This document shows positions 44,643 to 53,611 of a DNA stretch of 64,000 nt, in pieces (positions within the stretch are counted from its first letter, which is position 1; the number at the start of each line of letters is the position of its first letter). Source of the stretch: Hyphomonadaceae bacterium (GTDB lineage Bacteria > Pseudomonadota > Alphaproteobacteria > Caulobacterales > Aquidulcibacteraceae); assembly GCA_019636095.1 (NCBI GenBank), contig JAHBYF010000005.1:124001-188000 (forward strand). Direction: 5' to 3'. The translations under genes and the position numbers were made by a program. Under the pieces are notes generated by a model. It was not told the origin of the DNA and did not search any database. It saw only the letters and a program-made list of their open reading frames with translations.

Positions 44643-44734
44643 CGCCTTCGACAAGCTCAGGCTGACGCCGGAGGTGTGTTGGAGTGGAGGCGCTGGTGTT
44701 GGAAGATGGCGTCACCCTGAGCTTGTCGAAGGCG
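44643..44734. repeat. Inverted 19-bp REP-like pair
   Basis: CGCCTTCGACAAGCTCAGG (44643-44661) is repeated in reverse complement at 44716-44734. The inner flanks extend the match by 8 bases with one mismatch. The pair sits between the convergent ends of the NAGPA-domain gene and the S9 peptidase gene and can fold as a long-stem structure. The core CCTGAGCTTGTCGAAGG is a widespread intergenic repeat in alphaproteobacteria. Confidence 0.75.
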
Positions 44735-44747
44735 ACGCCACGCTCTC

Positions 44748-46862
44748 TCAGTCGATCAGCCGCTGCGTCAGATACATGTACTCCAACGTCCGCCGCCGTG
44801 CGGCTTCGCGCAGGTTGGCGTTGGCTTGGTGGCCGCCGTCGGTGTTTTCGTAATAGAGATAGGGGATGCCGAGTTCATCCAGCCGCGCGCCGTACTTGCG
44901 CGCATGCCCCGGATGCACGCGGTCGTCTTTCGTTGAGGTGTAGATGAACACGGTCGGGAAATCCGGCCGCGCGCGCAGGTTTTGGTAGGGCGAGATCGTT
45001 TCCAGGAAAGCGCGCTGCTCCGGCACGTTCGGCGAGCCGTACTCACCGACCCAAGAAGCGCCTGCCAGCAATTGGTCGTAGCGCAACATGTCTAGAAGCG
45101 GCGAGCCGATAACAGCCGCATTCACCATCTCAGGATGCTGGTTCAACATCACGCCCATGAGCAGGCCGCCATTCGAGCGGCCGGAAATGCCAAGGCGACG
45201 CGGCGAGGTGATGTTGCGCGTCACCAGATCGCGTTCGACTGCATAGAAATCGTCATAGATGCGCTGACGGTTGGTCAGCAGGCCCGCATCGTGCCACGCC
45301 GGGCCAAATTCACCGCCGCCACGAATGTTTGCGAGCACATATGTGCCCCCTTGATCCAGCCAGAGCCGGCCGAGGAACGCGTTGTAGCTGGGCACTTGCG
45401 AGAGCTGGAAGCCGCCATAGCCGTAAAGCAGCGTCGGGTTTTGCCCGTTCAGCTGCAGATCGCGGCGACGCACCACAAAATAGGGCACACGCGTGCCGTC
45501 CGCGCTCGTCGCTTCGAATTGCTCCGTCACGTACGGCGAAGCGTCGAACTGCGCCGGTAGCGAGCGCACCGTGCGGGTTCGTGTGCCGTTCAAAGCGTAG
45601 AGTGTCGAAGGGGTCAGGAAGTCCTCATAGGTGGCAAAGGCGTGCGCGTCACTGGTTGACGCACCGACGATGTGCACCACGCCCGTTGCCGGCACTTGAA
45701 TCTGCGCGCCGCTCCAGCGGTCATTGGCCAGCGTGAAACGCTGTAGGCGGCCACGCACGTTGTCGAAGCCGGCGACGAGAATGCTGTCGCGCGTGGCTTG
45801 GACTTCTTCGATCGACTGACGCGCGTTCGGCGTGAAGATCACCTCAACGGTCGGCGTAGCGCTTGTCGCCGTCGTCAACGGGATCGCCAGCAGCGATCCG
45901 TTCGGATAGGTCTGCCCGCCAATCGTCCAGGGCTCTTCGATCGTCACGATCAGGCGGTCATGGAAGAAGTCGCGGATCGAGGATTTGCGCGGCAGGGTCA
46001 GCCGCTGCGGGCCCTGCGGCGTTACCAGTGAGAACACCGTTTCGAAGAAGGTCTCACCTTCGACCGCAATGGCGATGTGATCGTTGCTCTCATCCTCGAA
46101 GGTGGCGACGCCGATGGACACGTCGGTCGGTTCGCCACGCATGATTTCGGTTGCGCTCGATAGCGGCGTGCCGCGCCGCCAGGCCTTCAGGATGAACGGA
46201 TAGCCCGACTCCGTCAGCGAGCCTTCGCCCCAATCGGTGGCGACCAGAAGCGTGTCGCGATCAAGCCAGCCGATATTCGACTTGGCTTCGGGCACGGTGA
46301 AACCGCCTTCGACGAAGCGCCGTGTCTGCAGATCGAACTCGCGTTCGGTCGACGCATCGAGTCCGCCGTTGGACAGCGAGATCATGCAGCGTACGCCCGC
46401 CGGATCGCAGTCCGCGCCGTGATAGACCCAGTTCGCATTTTCCGTCCGCGCCAGCGCATCGATATCGAGCACCGTTTCCCAGCGCGGAGTGTTCGCAGCG
46501 TACCCGGCAAGCGGCGCGCGGCGAAGAATGCCGCGCACGTGATCGGGGTCTTGCCAAAAATTGTAGAGATAGCCGCCGCGGATTTGGCCGAGCGGCAAGC
46601 GATCGCGGCTCTGAGCTACTTCGAGGGCGGCATTTAGCAGGCCCGCATAGCGCGGATCATTCTCCAACACCGGCAGCGAGCGATCATTCTGCTGATGCAC
46701 CCAGGCGAGCGCGCGTTCGCCCTCGACGTCCTCAAGCCAGAGGTAGGGATCAACCGCAGCCTGATGCTGTTGGGGAGGGATCGGCGCCGGCTCCGGTCCA
46801 GATGCGCATGAGCTCAAAAGCAAAGCGACAGCAAAGGCCTGCGCGATCGTAGCGATCTTCAT
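44748..46862 (-). CDS. Prolyl oligopeptidase-family (S9) serine peptidase, lipoprotein
   Basis: A 704-residue peptidase. A lipoprotein signal ends in L-S-S-C, so it should be anchored in the periplasm. After D-P-Y-L-W-L-E-D the seven-bladed propeller occupies about 75-420; the alpha/beta hydrolase domain carries the nucleophile S563 in G-R-S-N-G-G, the Asp in K-D-D-R-V and the His in G-G-H-Q-A-N. It cleaves short peptides, probably after proline. Divergent from the thioredoxin-like gene. Confidence 0.95.
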   Translation of the reverse strand: MKIATIAQAFAVALLLSSCASGPEPAPIPPQQHQAAVDPYLWLEDVEGERALAWVHQQNDRSLPVLENDPRYAGLLNAALEVAQSRDRLPLGQIRGGYLYNFWQDPDHVRGILRRAPLAGYAANTPRWETVLDIDALARTENANWVYHGADCDPAGVRCMISLSNGGLDASTEREFDLQTRRFVEGGFTVPEAKSNIGWLDRDTLLVATDWGEGSLTESGYPFILKAWRRGTPLSSATEIMRGEPTDVSIGVATFEDESNDHIAIAVEGETFFETVFSLVTPQGPQRLTLPRKSSIRDFFHDRLIVTIEEPWTIGGQTYPNGSLLAIPLTTATSATPTVEVIFTPNARQSIEEVQATRDSILVAGFDNVRGRLQRFTLANDRWSGAQIQVPATGVVHIVGASTSDAHAFATYEDFLTPSTLYALNGTRTRTVRSLPAQFDASPYVTEQFEATSADGTRVPYFVVRRRDLQLNGQNPTLLYGYGGFQLSQVPSYNAFLGRLWLDQGGTYVLANIRGGGEFGPAWHDAGLLTNRQRIYDDFYAVERDLVTRNITSPRRLGISGRSNGGLLMGVMLNQHPEMVNAAVIGSPLLDMLRYDQLLAGASWVGEYGSPNVPEQRAFLETISPYQNLRARPDFPTVFIYTSTKDDRVHPGHARKYGARLDELGIPYLYYENTDGGHQANANLREAARRRTLEYMYLTQRLID

Positions 46863-46989
46863 TCCGACACCCTCATGATTTCAAGATTGCAGACTAGTCA
46901 TCGAACCAAGCCGCACAACCCAGCAAATCGCGCGCTGCCGCTGTTCGTCGCATTCGTGTCGCGATAGCCTGTGGTCTCAGGATTTTCGC

Positions 46990-47502
46990 ATGCTGCAACG
47001 CCGTACAGTGTTGATCGCCGGATTGGCCGCCGCGACGCCAGCCTACGCAACGACGGCTGTTCCACTTCCGCCTTCGCTCGATGAACTCTCAGGCCTGCCG
47101 CTTCAAACCTTGGATGGTGCGGACACCACGCTTGGCCAGCATCTGGGACCTGGTCCGGCGGTGATCAGCTTCTGGGCGTCATGGTGCGCGCCGTGTGTAG
47201 AGGAAGCGATGCATCTCTCGACGGTGCGCCATCGCTATGATGAGGCGCGGCTGAATATCATCGGGCTCAATGTCGAACTGATCGCCGCCAACGATGAAGG
47301 CGTGCGTCGTTTTCTCGACCGGACCCGTCCCACCTACAAACAGCTTCGCGCCGACATGTCGACCTACCAAGCCTTCGGCGGCGCCGCGCAACTGAACTTG
47401 CCACGTCTGTTCGTCTTCGACGCCACTGGCCGCCCAACCGCTGCGTTCGGCGCTCCTGATGCGCCAGCCGTTAATCGAGCCATAGCCCAGGTCGTCTCCT
47501 AA
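46990..47502 (+). CDS. TlpA-type thioredoxin-fold protein, exported
   Basis: A 170-residue protein with a signal peptide (about 1-21; R-R near the start could allow Tat export). A thioredoxin-like domain follows with W-A-S-W-C66-A-P-C69 and a later cis-Pro in L-N-L-P-R-L-F. Such proteins reduce or isomerise disulfides in the periplasm, often for cytochrome c maturation. Divergent from the S9 peptidase gene. Confidence 0.87.
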   Translation: MLQRRTVLIAGLAAATPAYATTAVPLPPSLDELSGLPLQTLDGADTTLGQHLGPGPAVISFWASWCAPCVEEAMHLSTVRHRYDEARLNIIGLNVELIAANDEGVRRFLDRTRPTYKQLRADMSTYQAFGGAAQLNLPRLFVFDATGRPTAAFGAPDAPAVNRAIAQVVS

Positions 47503-47631
47503 CGACGCCGTCTCTCCAACCGCCGGTGTTTCGCCTTTAGGTTTGGGTGCAAGCGCTAAGAAGCGTGCAGGGTGAAACACCGTTGCCGACGAGGCGTGGG
47601 CGGTCCAAGAAATTCGCCGGACGGAGCACCC

Positions 47632-48684
47632 ATGCGCGAACTTCACATCAGCAAGAAAGACATCCGCGACACACGCCTCGTGGACGTCGCGCTCGCGCCG
47701 CTTGCGCCCGGCGCCATGCGCCTCAGGCTCGATCTCTTTGCGCTTACCTCCAACAATGTCACTTACGCCGCGATGGGCGAGGGCATGTTGGCGTACTGGG
47801 ATTTCTTCCCTGCGCCTGAAGGCTTCGGCAAAGTGCCTGTCTGGGGCTTTGGCACAGTCGCGGAATCGAACGCGCCCGACATCGCTGTCGGGTCGCGCTT
47901 CTACGGCTATTACCCGCTCGCCGAAGCGCTCGACGTGACGCCAAAGAAGACCGCGACCGGTTTCATCGACAGTGCAGCGCATCGCGTGCCGAAGGCTGCG
48001 CTCTATAACATCTACACCGATGCGGCGCTCGATCCGGCATACGATCCGAATTACGAGTCCGAACAAGTGCTCTTTCGGCCGCTCTACGGCACTGGTTGGT
48101 GGGCGGCGGATTTTATCAAACAAGCGAGGGCGAAGACTGTTGTCCTCTCCAGCGCGTCCTCCAAGACAGCGCTCGCCACCGCGCATCAATTGCGAAATCT
48201 AGGCGGCGCGGAAATCATCGGCCTCACGTCATCTGGCAATGAAGCCTACGTGCGCGAGAGCGGCCTCTATCATCGCGTCGTCCTCTATGATGATGCGGGT
48301 TCACTCAAAGTTGTGGCCCCCGCGACCTATGTCGATTTCCTCGGCCGCGCGGGACTCAACGCTAATGTGCATCGCACGCTCGGCAACGCGCTCACTCGCA
48401 GCATAATCATCGGCGTCACCGATTGGGCTGCGCCACGTGGCGGCGAACCGCTGCCGGGGCCGACACCGGAGTTTTTCTTCGTGCCGACGTATGCCGCCGA
48501 GCGTCTCAAAACCAACCCGCACCTTGTGTCCGCGATGGGCAGCGATCTCCGAGATTTCTACCCAGCCTCGCGCGCTTTCGTGGATGTCAAGAGCGTCACT
48601 GGCGCTGACGCCATCCAAGCCGCTTGGAGCCAACTCGCCGCCGGCGCTGTGCCGCCACGGGACGGATTGGTCTGTTCATTCTGA
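47632..48684 (+). CDS. DUF2855-family protein
   Basis: A 350-residue protein matching DUF2855, distantly like medium-chain dehydrogenases. N-terminal L-T-S-N-N-V-T-Y-A, W-D-F-F-P, W-G-F-G-T-V and G-x-R-F-Y-G-Y-Y-P are typical. L-S-S-A-S-S-K-T-A is the family's equivalent of a nucleotide-binding loop. No activity is known to me. The upstream frame to 47572 is basic and rejected; GGAGC precedes ATG 47632. Confidence 0.88.
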   Translation: MRELHISKKDIRDTRLVDVALAPLAPGAMRLRLDLFALTSNNVTYAAMGEGMLAYWDFFPAPEGFGKVPVWGFGTVAESNAPDIAVGSRFYGYYPLAEALDVTPKKTATGFIDSAAHRVPKAALYNIYTDAALDPAYDPNYESEQVLFRPLYGTGWWAADFIKQARAKTVVLSSASSKTALATAHQLRNLGGAEIIGLTSSGNEAYVRESGLYHRVVLYDDAGSLKVVAPATYVDFLGRAGLNANVHRTLGNALTRSIIIGVTDWAAPRGGEPLPGPTPEFFFVPTYAAERLKTNPHLVSAMGSDLRDFYPASRAFVDVKSVTGADAIQAAWSQLAAGAVPPRDGLVCSF

Positions 48685-48775
48685 TCTGCGCCCACCTGAC
48701 GCACGAAAAGAGGCGGGAAAACCATGTTCCGGCCACCGTCTAGGCATCGCTTTCGCAAGGGAACGGGGTTAGCTT

Positions 48776-48789
48776 TTGATCTAGATCAA
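48776..48789. promoter_or_regulatory. FNR/FixK-type box upstream of dxs
   Basis: TTGATCTAGATCAA is a perfect match to the TTGAT-N4-ATCAA consensus of FNR/Anr/FixK-type regulators. Its centre is only about 23 bases upstream of the dxs start codon, a position more consistent with repression than with class II activation. No regulator gene of this family is in the window. Confidence 0.65.
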
Positions 48790-48805
48790 TACGGCTGAGG
48801 ATTAG

Positions 48806-50710
48806 ATGGCGCCGCAAACTCCGCTGCTCGACCAGATTAAGCTCCCGGCCGATCTCCGGAAACTCGAAGGCAGCCAACTCCGGCAAGTCTGCGATGAATT
48901 GCGCGCCGAAACGATCAGCGCAGTGTCGCAAACGGGCGGCCACTTGGGGGCGGGCCTCGGCGTCGTCGAACTGACAGTCGCGCTTCACTATGTCTTCGAT
49001 ACACCCACCGACAAAATCATCTGGGACGTTGGCCACCAAGCCTACCCGCACAAAATCCTGACCGGCCGCCGCGATCGCATCCGCACGCTCCGCCAAGGCG
49101 GGGGCCTCTCCGGTTTCACCAAGCGCGCCGAGAGCGAATACGATCCCTTCGGCGCCGCCCACGCCTCGACCTCGATTAGCGCCGGCTTGGGCTTTGCCGT
49201 CGCGCGCGATAAGCGCGGCGAGAATTCCAATGTCGTCGCCGTGATCGGCGATGGCTCGATGTCGGCGGGCATGGCGTACGAGGCCATGAACAACGCCGCC
49301 GAGACAACGAAGCGTCTCATCGTCATCCTCAACGACAACGATATGTCGATCGCGCCGCCGGTCGGGGGCATGTCGACCTATCTCGCGCGTCTCGCTGCAA
49401 CCAAGACCTACCGCCGCATCCGCAAGATGGGCAAAGGCGTCGCCTCAGCGCTCGGCGAAACCATCCACGACGTTGCGAAGAAGGCCGAAGAATACGCCCG
49501 CACCATGGTGACAGGCGGCACCTTCTTCGAAGAGCTCGGCTTCCATTATCTCGGCCCCTTCGACGGCCACGACATCGACGTGCTGCGCCGCGTGCTCGCC
49601 AACGCCAAGGAGATCGACGATCGGCCGGTGCTGATCCACGTCGTCACCAAGAAGGGCAAAGGCTACGCGCCAGCCGAAAACGCCGCCGACAAATATCACG
49701 GCGTCACCAAGTTCAACGTCGTCACCGGCGAGCAGAGCAAAGGCGCGAGCGCCCCGAGCTACACCAAGGTCTATGCGCAAGCGCTCGTGCGCCAGGCCGA
49801 GAAAGACGAGAAGATCGTCGCCATCACCGCCGCGATGCCCTCCGGCACCGGCCTTGATCTCTTCGGCTCGAAATTCCCGGACCGGACCTTTGATGTCGGC
49901 ATCGCCGAACAGCACGCGGTCACGTTCTCCGCTGGCTTGGCGGCAGACGGCATGAAGCCGTTCTGCACCATCTACTCAACCTTCCTGCAGCGCGGCTACG
50001 ACCAAGTCGTCCACGACGTCGCCATTCAGAGACTGCCTGTGCGCTTCGCCATGGACCGCGCCGGTCTGGTCGGCGCCGATGGCCCGACGCACGCAGGCAG
50101 CTTCGACGTTGGCTACATGGGCGCGCTGCCTGGCATGATCGTGATGGCCGCCGCCGACGGCAATGAGCTGTCGCGCATGGTCGCCACTGCCGCTGTGATC
50201 GATGATCGGCCCAGCGCCTTCCGCTATCCGCGCGGCGACGCTGATGGCGCGCTCGGCGCTGACGCCGACCTCCCGCTCGAAATCGGCAAAGGCCGCATCC
50301 TGCGTGAAGGCACGTCGGTTGCGCTCCTAAACTTCGGCGCCCGCATGTCGGAAGCCAACAAAGCCGCCGACAAGCTCGCCGCCATGGGGCTCTCGACAAC
50401 GCTCGCCGACGCGCGCTTCGCCAAGCCGCTCGATGAAGATTTGATCCGCCGCCTCGCGCGCGAGCACGAAGTGCTGCTGACGATTGAAGAGGGCGCGGAG
50501 GGCGGCTTCGGCGCCTTCGTGCTGCACTTCATGTCGAAGGACGGCATCCTCGATCGCGGCGTCAAAGTCCGCACGCTGACCCTGCCGGACATCTTCCAGG
50601 ATCAGGACAAGCCGGAAGCCATGTACGCCGCCGCCGGCCTCGATGCGGACGCGATCGCCAACGCCGCACTTCTCGCCATGGGCCGCGGCGTGAACGAACA
50701 GCGCGCTTAA
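48806..50710 (+). CDS. dxs: 1-deoxy-D-xylulose-5-phosphate synthase
   Basis: A 634-residue thiamine-diphosphate enzyme for the first step of the MEP pathway, pyruvate plus glyceraldehyde-3-phosphate to DXP. Visible are [11 protein letters not shown], the ThDP motif G-D-G-S-M-S-A-G ending with M-N-N-A, the catalytic Glu region D-V-G-I-A-E-Q-H-A and D-G-P-T-H-A-G. Full length. With ispA and ispH it supplies isoprenoid precursors. An FNR-type box overlaps the leader. Confidence 0.97.
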   Translation: MAPQTPLLDQIKLPADLRKLEGSQLRQVCDELRAETISAVSQTGGHLGAGLGVVELTVALHYVFDTPTDKIIWDVGHQAYPHKILTGRRDRIRTLRQGGGLSGFTKRAESEYDPFGAAHASTSISAGLGFAVARDKRGENSNVVAVIGDGSMSAGMAYEAMNNAAETTKRLIVILNDNDMSIAPPVGGMSTYLARLAATKTYRRIRKMGKGVASALGETIHDVAKKAEEYARTMVTGGTFFEELGFHYLGPFDGHDIDVLRRVLANAKEIDDRPVLIHVVTKKGKGYAPAENAADKYHGVTKFNVVTGEQSKGASAPSYTKVYAQALVRQAEKDEKIVAITAAMPSGTGLDLFGSKFPDRTFDVGIAEQHAVTFSAGLAADGMKPFCTIYSTFLQRGYDQVVHDVAIQRLPVRFAMDRAGLVGADGPTHAGSFDVGYMGALPGMIVMAAADGNELSRMVATAAVIDDRPSAFRYPRGDADGALGADADLPLEIGKGRILREGTSVALLNFGARMSEANKAADKLAAMGLSTTLADARFAKPLDEDLIRRLAREHEVLLTIEEGAEGGFGAFVLHFMSKDGILDRGVKVRTLTLPDIFQDQDKPEAMYAAAGLDADAIANAALLAMGRGVNEQRA

Positions 50711-50811
50711 GGCGCGTTCCCTGGGTTTTACGGTGCCGCAACGCGCGTTTCTTGGAACATGTGCGGTAGTGCGCCGTTGGCTCCGTATCATCGCTTTACG
50801 GAGAGACGACC

Positions 50812-51003
50812 ATGAAAAACCCGACACGCGCCGCGTTGCTGATTATCCTCGGCCTCAGCGCCCCGATCATGAGCGGTTGCGCGCTCGCCGCCGGGGCCGC
50901 GGTAGGCGCCGCCGCCGTCGATTATTTCACCGACGATAATGACGTCTGCAACGGCCCGAACGACGAAGGCCTGCTCGACAGCGATTGCACCGAACAGCGC
51001 TGA
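50812..51003 (+). CDS. Small lipoprotein, 63 residues
   Basis: M-K-N-P-T-R, a hydrophobic stretch and lipobox M-S-G-C (Cys about 23), then a short Ala/Gly segment G-A-A-V-G-A-A-A-V and an acidic tail with two further Cys (D-V-C-N-G, S-D-C-T-E). It resembles the many small glycine-zipper-like lipoproteins of alphaproteobacteria. GGAGAG precedes the ATG. Function unknown. Confidence 0.75.
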   Translation: MKNPTRAALLIILGLSAPIMSGCALAAGAAVGAAAVDYFTDDNDVCNGPNDEGLLDSDCTEQR

Positions 51004-51102
51004 GAACATGCAGAGGCGCCCACGCCTCTGCAGATTCCCTATTGCGCGGCGCCCGCCGTCTAATGCCTAATCCCGCCGCTCTTAAGCGACGGAGATGACG
51101 TC

Positions 51103-51186
51103 ATGGCCAAAGGACAAATGCGCTCCAACAAGGAAAAGCGTAAGCCCAAGCAAAACAAGGACGACAAAAAGGCCGCGAAGAAATAG
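51103..51186 (+). CDS. 27-residue Lys-rich peptide
   Basis: M-A-K-G-Q-M-R-S-N-K-E-K-R-K-P-K-Q-N-K is followed by D-D-K-K-A-A-K-K and TAG. The M-A-K-G-Q-x-R-S-N-[KR]-E start recurs in small basic proteins annotated in many proteobacteria, as I recall. GGAG lies about 10 bases upstream of the ATG. Possibly nucleic-acid or ribosome associated; function unknown. Confidence 0.65.
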   Translation: MAKGQMRSNKEKRKPKQNKDDKKAAKK

Positions 51187-51272
51187 CGCGACGTTTGTTG
51201 TTGAAGAGTTTGCGGCCGTCATTCGAAGGAGTGGCGGCCGTTTTTGTTGCATCGCTCCCCTTGCGTGGTTCA

Positions 51273-51296
51273 ATATTTCGAATATGCTGGAAATAT
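51273..51296. promoter_or_regulatory. Probable ArsR operator overlapping the arsR start
   Basis: ATATTTC (51273-51279) and GAAATAT (51290-51296) form a perfect 7-bp dyad with a 10-base spacer in an AT-rich island. The right arm overlaps the ATG of arsR (51295), so binding by ArsR would directly block its own expression. Confidence 0.65.
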
Positions 51297-51639
51297 GGAA
51301 TCATCAAAGATCCGCGCCAACGCTGCGCTGGACGCCTTCGCTGCGCTGTCGAACGAGCACCGGCTGGCGATTTTTCGCCTGCTTGTGCAAGTGGGGCCTG
51401 ATGGGCTTGCTGCGGGCGACATCGCCGACAAGCTCGGCATTCCCGCGTCCTCGCTTTCGTTTCACCTGGCGCATCTCACCCGCGCCGGGCTGACCGAGCA
51501 GCGGCGTGAGAGCCGTTCACTGCTTTATTCCGCCAACTTCCCGACCATGAACGGCCTCATCGCCTTCATGACCGAAAACTGCTGCGGCGGCGCAAGCTGC
51601 GCGCCGTCGGCCGCGCCCAAGCGAAGGAAAGCCTCATGA
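51295..51639 (+). CDS. arsR: ArsR-family arsenical-responsive repressor
   Basis: A 114-residue winged-helix repressor: A-A-L-S-N-E-H-R-L-A-I-F-R-L-L, then P-A-S-S-L-S-F-H-L-A-H-L as recognition helix, then a wing. The C-terminal E-N-C-C-G-G-A-S-C provides three cysteines, which suits As(III) binding at the C-terminal position rather than the alpha-3 site. It is coupled to arsC (ATGA) and heads the arsR-arsC-aqpS operon. Confidence 0.92.
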   Translation: MESSKIRANAALDAFAALSNEHRLAIFRLLVQVGPDGLAAGDIADKLGIPASSLSFHLAHLTRAGLTEQRRESRSLLYSANFPTMNGLIAFMTENCCGGASCAPSAAPKRRKAS

Positions 51640-52160
51640 GCGACGGCCACCGCCCCTACAACGTGGTCTTCCTCTGCACCGGCAATTCGGCGCGCTCAGT
51701 CATCGCTGAAGCCATCTTGAACCGCTTCGGCGCCGGCAAGTTCAAAGCCTATTCCGCCGGCTCGATGCCGAAAGGCGAGGTGCACCCGGAGACCATCGCG
51801 CTTTTGAAGCGCCTCAACTACGACACCAGCGGCTTCCGTTCGAAAAGCTGGGACGAGTTTGCCAAGCCCGGCGCCCCGCCGCTCGATTTCGTTTTCACCG
51901 TTTGCGACAACGCCGCCGGCGAAGTCTGCCCGATCTGGCCCGGCCAACCGATGACGGCGCATTGGGGCATCCCCGATCCCGCCGCCGCCACTGGTACGCA
52001 AGTCGAGATCGCGCGCGCCTTCGCCAACGCCTATGGCGCAATGCAAAACCGCATCGCCATTTTCACCAACCTGCCGTTCGAAGGCTTGGACCGGCTCTCC
52101 CTGCAGGCGCGCCTCGAAAAGATCGGCCGCACCGGCGAAACCAACGGCGACGTAGCGTGA
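51636..52160 (+). CDS. arsC: Arsenate reductase, LMW-phosphatase type
   Basis: A 174-residue protein of the low-molecular-weight tyrosine-phosphatase fold. The P-loop C14-T-G-N-S-A-R20 is intact (C-x5-R). T-V-C-D-N-A and E-V-C-P-I-W-P-G supply the redox cysteines used by thioredoxin-coupled arsenate reductases, and H-W-G-I-P-D-P carries the general acid Asp. It reduces arsenate to arsenite in the cytosol. Its ends overlap arsR (ATGA) and aqpS (GTGA). Confidence 0.93.
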   Translation: MSDGHRPYNVVFLCTGNSARSVIAEAILNRFGAGKFKAYSAGSMPKGEVHPETIALLKRLNYDTSGFRSKSWDEFAKPGAPPLDFVFTVCDNAAGEVCPIWPGQPMTAHWGIPDPAAATGTQVEIARAFANAYGAMQNRIAIFTNLPFEGLDRLSLQARLEKIGRTGETNGDVA

Positions 52161-52864
52161 GCGATCTGAAGCGGGCCGTGGCGGCCGAAGCGCTGGGCGC
52201 TTTGTTGCTGAGCGGCGTTGTCATCGGCTCTGGCATCATGGCCTCGCACCTCGCGCGCGACGACGCCACCGCGCTCATCGCCAACACCGGCGCGACCGCG
52301 GCGATCCTCTTCGTACTGATCACCGCGCTTGGGCCGATTTCTGGCGCGCATTTCAATCCGGCTGTCACTTTGGTGATGACGTTGCGCGGCGAGCTGCGCG
52401 CAAACGCGGGCGTTCTCTACGTCGCCGCGCAGATCTTCGGCTGCATCGCCGGCGCCGTCATCGCGCACGCCATGTTCGGTCTGCCGCTCGTGCAACAGAG
52501 CCTGCATGTGCGCAGCGGCGCGCAACAATTGCTCTCCGAGAGCGTGGCGACCTTCGCGCTTCTGGCGACGATCCTACTGGTCTCTAAAGCGCGCCCGCAA
52601 GCGGTCGCCGCCGCCGTCTCGCTCATCATCGCCGCCGGCTATTGGTGGACCGCCTCGACCTCGTTCGCCAACCCCGCCATCACCGTCGCCCGCGCGTTGT
52701 CGGACACCTTCGCCGGCATCCGCCCTGAAGACGCGCCGTGGTTCATCCTGGCCCAGCTCGCCGGCGCGCTCGCAGCAGCTGGCGTCTGTGGTTGGTTGAT
52801 CGGGGAGGGGGCGCAGAAGAATAAGCCCGCAGCGCAGGTGCGGGGCGCGCGCGAGCGGGTATAG
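52157..52864 (+). CDS. aqpS: MIP-family channel, AqpS-like
   Basis: A 235-residue aquaporin-fold channel with six helices. The two NPA boxes are N67-P-A (H-F-N-P-A-V-T) and N172-P-A (F-A-N-P-A-I-T). The start is GTG 52157 (GTGA overlap with arsC). In Sinorhizobium an aquaglyceroporin in the ars operon lets arsenite leave down its gradient after ArsC reduction. The same role is inferred here because no ArsB or Acr3 pump is present. Confidence 0.9.
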   Translation: MSDLKRAVAAEALGALLLSGVVIGSGIMASHLARDDATALIANTGATAAILFVLITALGPISGAHFNPAVTLVMTLRGELRANAGVLYVAAQIFGCIAGAVIAHAMFGLPLVQQSLHVRSGAQQLLSESVATFALLATILLVSKARPQAVAAAVSLIIAAGYWWTASTSFANPAITVARALSDTFAGIRPEDAPWFILAQLAGALAAAGVCGWLIGEGAQKNKPAAQVRGARERV

Positions 52865-52903
52865 TCTGCGTCCGGTTCGACGCTTCAAACCAAGGCGCAC
52901 CCA

Positions 52904-53611
52904 ATGACCACCCGCATCGACGAAATCGCACCACAAGTTTTCCGCATCGCCACCGATGTCGCCATCCCAGGCGCCGGCGGCGGCTTTTCTTTCAACCAAT
53001 ATCTCATCGCCGCTGACGAGCCGGTGCTTTGGCACACTGGCCCGCGCGGCCTCTTCGAAGCCACGCGCGGCGCCATCGCCAAGGTCGTCGCGCCTGAGCG
53101 CCTGCGCTGGATCGGCTTTTCGCATTACGAGGCCGACGAGTGCGGCGCCTTGAATGAGTTCTTGAGCACCGCGCCCAATGCTGAGCCCCTGTGCGGACGC
53201 ATCGGCGCGATGGTCTCCATCGGCGATGTCGCCAACAAACCGCCGCGCGCGCTTGCCGATGGCGAGACGCTCGATGTCGGCGGCGCGCGTCTCACATGGT
53301 TCGACACCCCGCATCTGCCGCACGGCTGGGATTGCGGCCTCATCTTCGACGAGACACGCAAGCTCCTCTTCTGCGGCGATCTCTTCACCCAAGGCGGCAG
53401 CGGCCACGCGCCGATCGTAGAGACCGACATCCTCGGCCCCTCCGAAGCTTTTCGCCAACCGATGGATTATTTCGCGCACGCCCCCGACACGCGCACGCAA
53501 CTCGATCGCCTAGCCGCCCTCAATCCAGAAACACTCGCCTGCATGCACGGCAGCGCCTGGCGCGGCGACGGCGCAGGCTTGTTGCGGGAGTTGGCGGGGA
53601 GGGTGAGTTAG
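52904..53611 (+). CDS. MBL-fold protein of the flavodiiron/ODP-like type
   Basis: A 235-residue protein with a metallo-beta-lactamase fold resembling the oxygen-binding di-iron domain of flavodiiron proteins. The metal motif is H74-Y-E76-A-D78-E79-C-G, where the usual H-x-E-x-D-H is D-E here. T-P-H-L-P-H-G-W, F-C-G-D-L-F and C-M-H-G-S-A-W complete the site. No flavodoxin domain. It lies 39 bases after aqpS and could be in the ars transcript, but a link to arsenic is not evident. Confidence 0.83.
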   Translation: MTTRIDEIAPQVFRIATDVAIPGAGGGFSFNQYLIAADEPVLWHTGPRGLFEATRGAIAKVVAPERLRWIGFSHYEADECGALNEFLSTAPNAEPLCGRIGAMVSIGDVANKPPRALADGETLDVGGARLTWFDTPHLPHGWDCGLIFDETRKLLFCGDLFTQGGSGHAPIVETDILGPSEAFRQPMDYFAHAPDTRTQLDRLAALNPETLACMHGSAWRGDGAGLLRELAGRVS

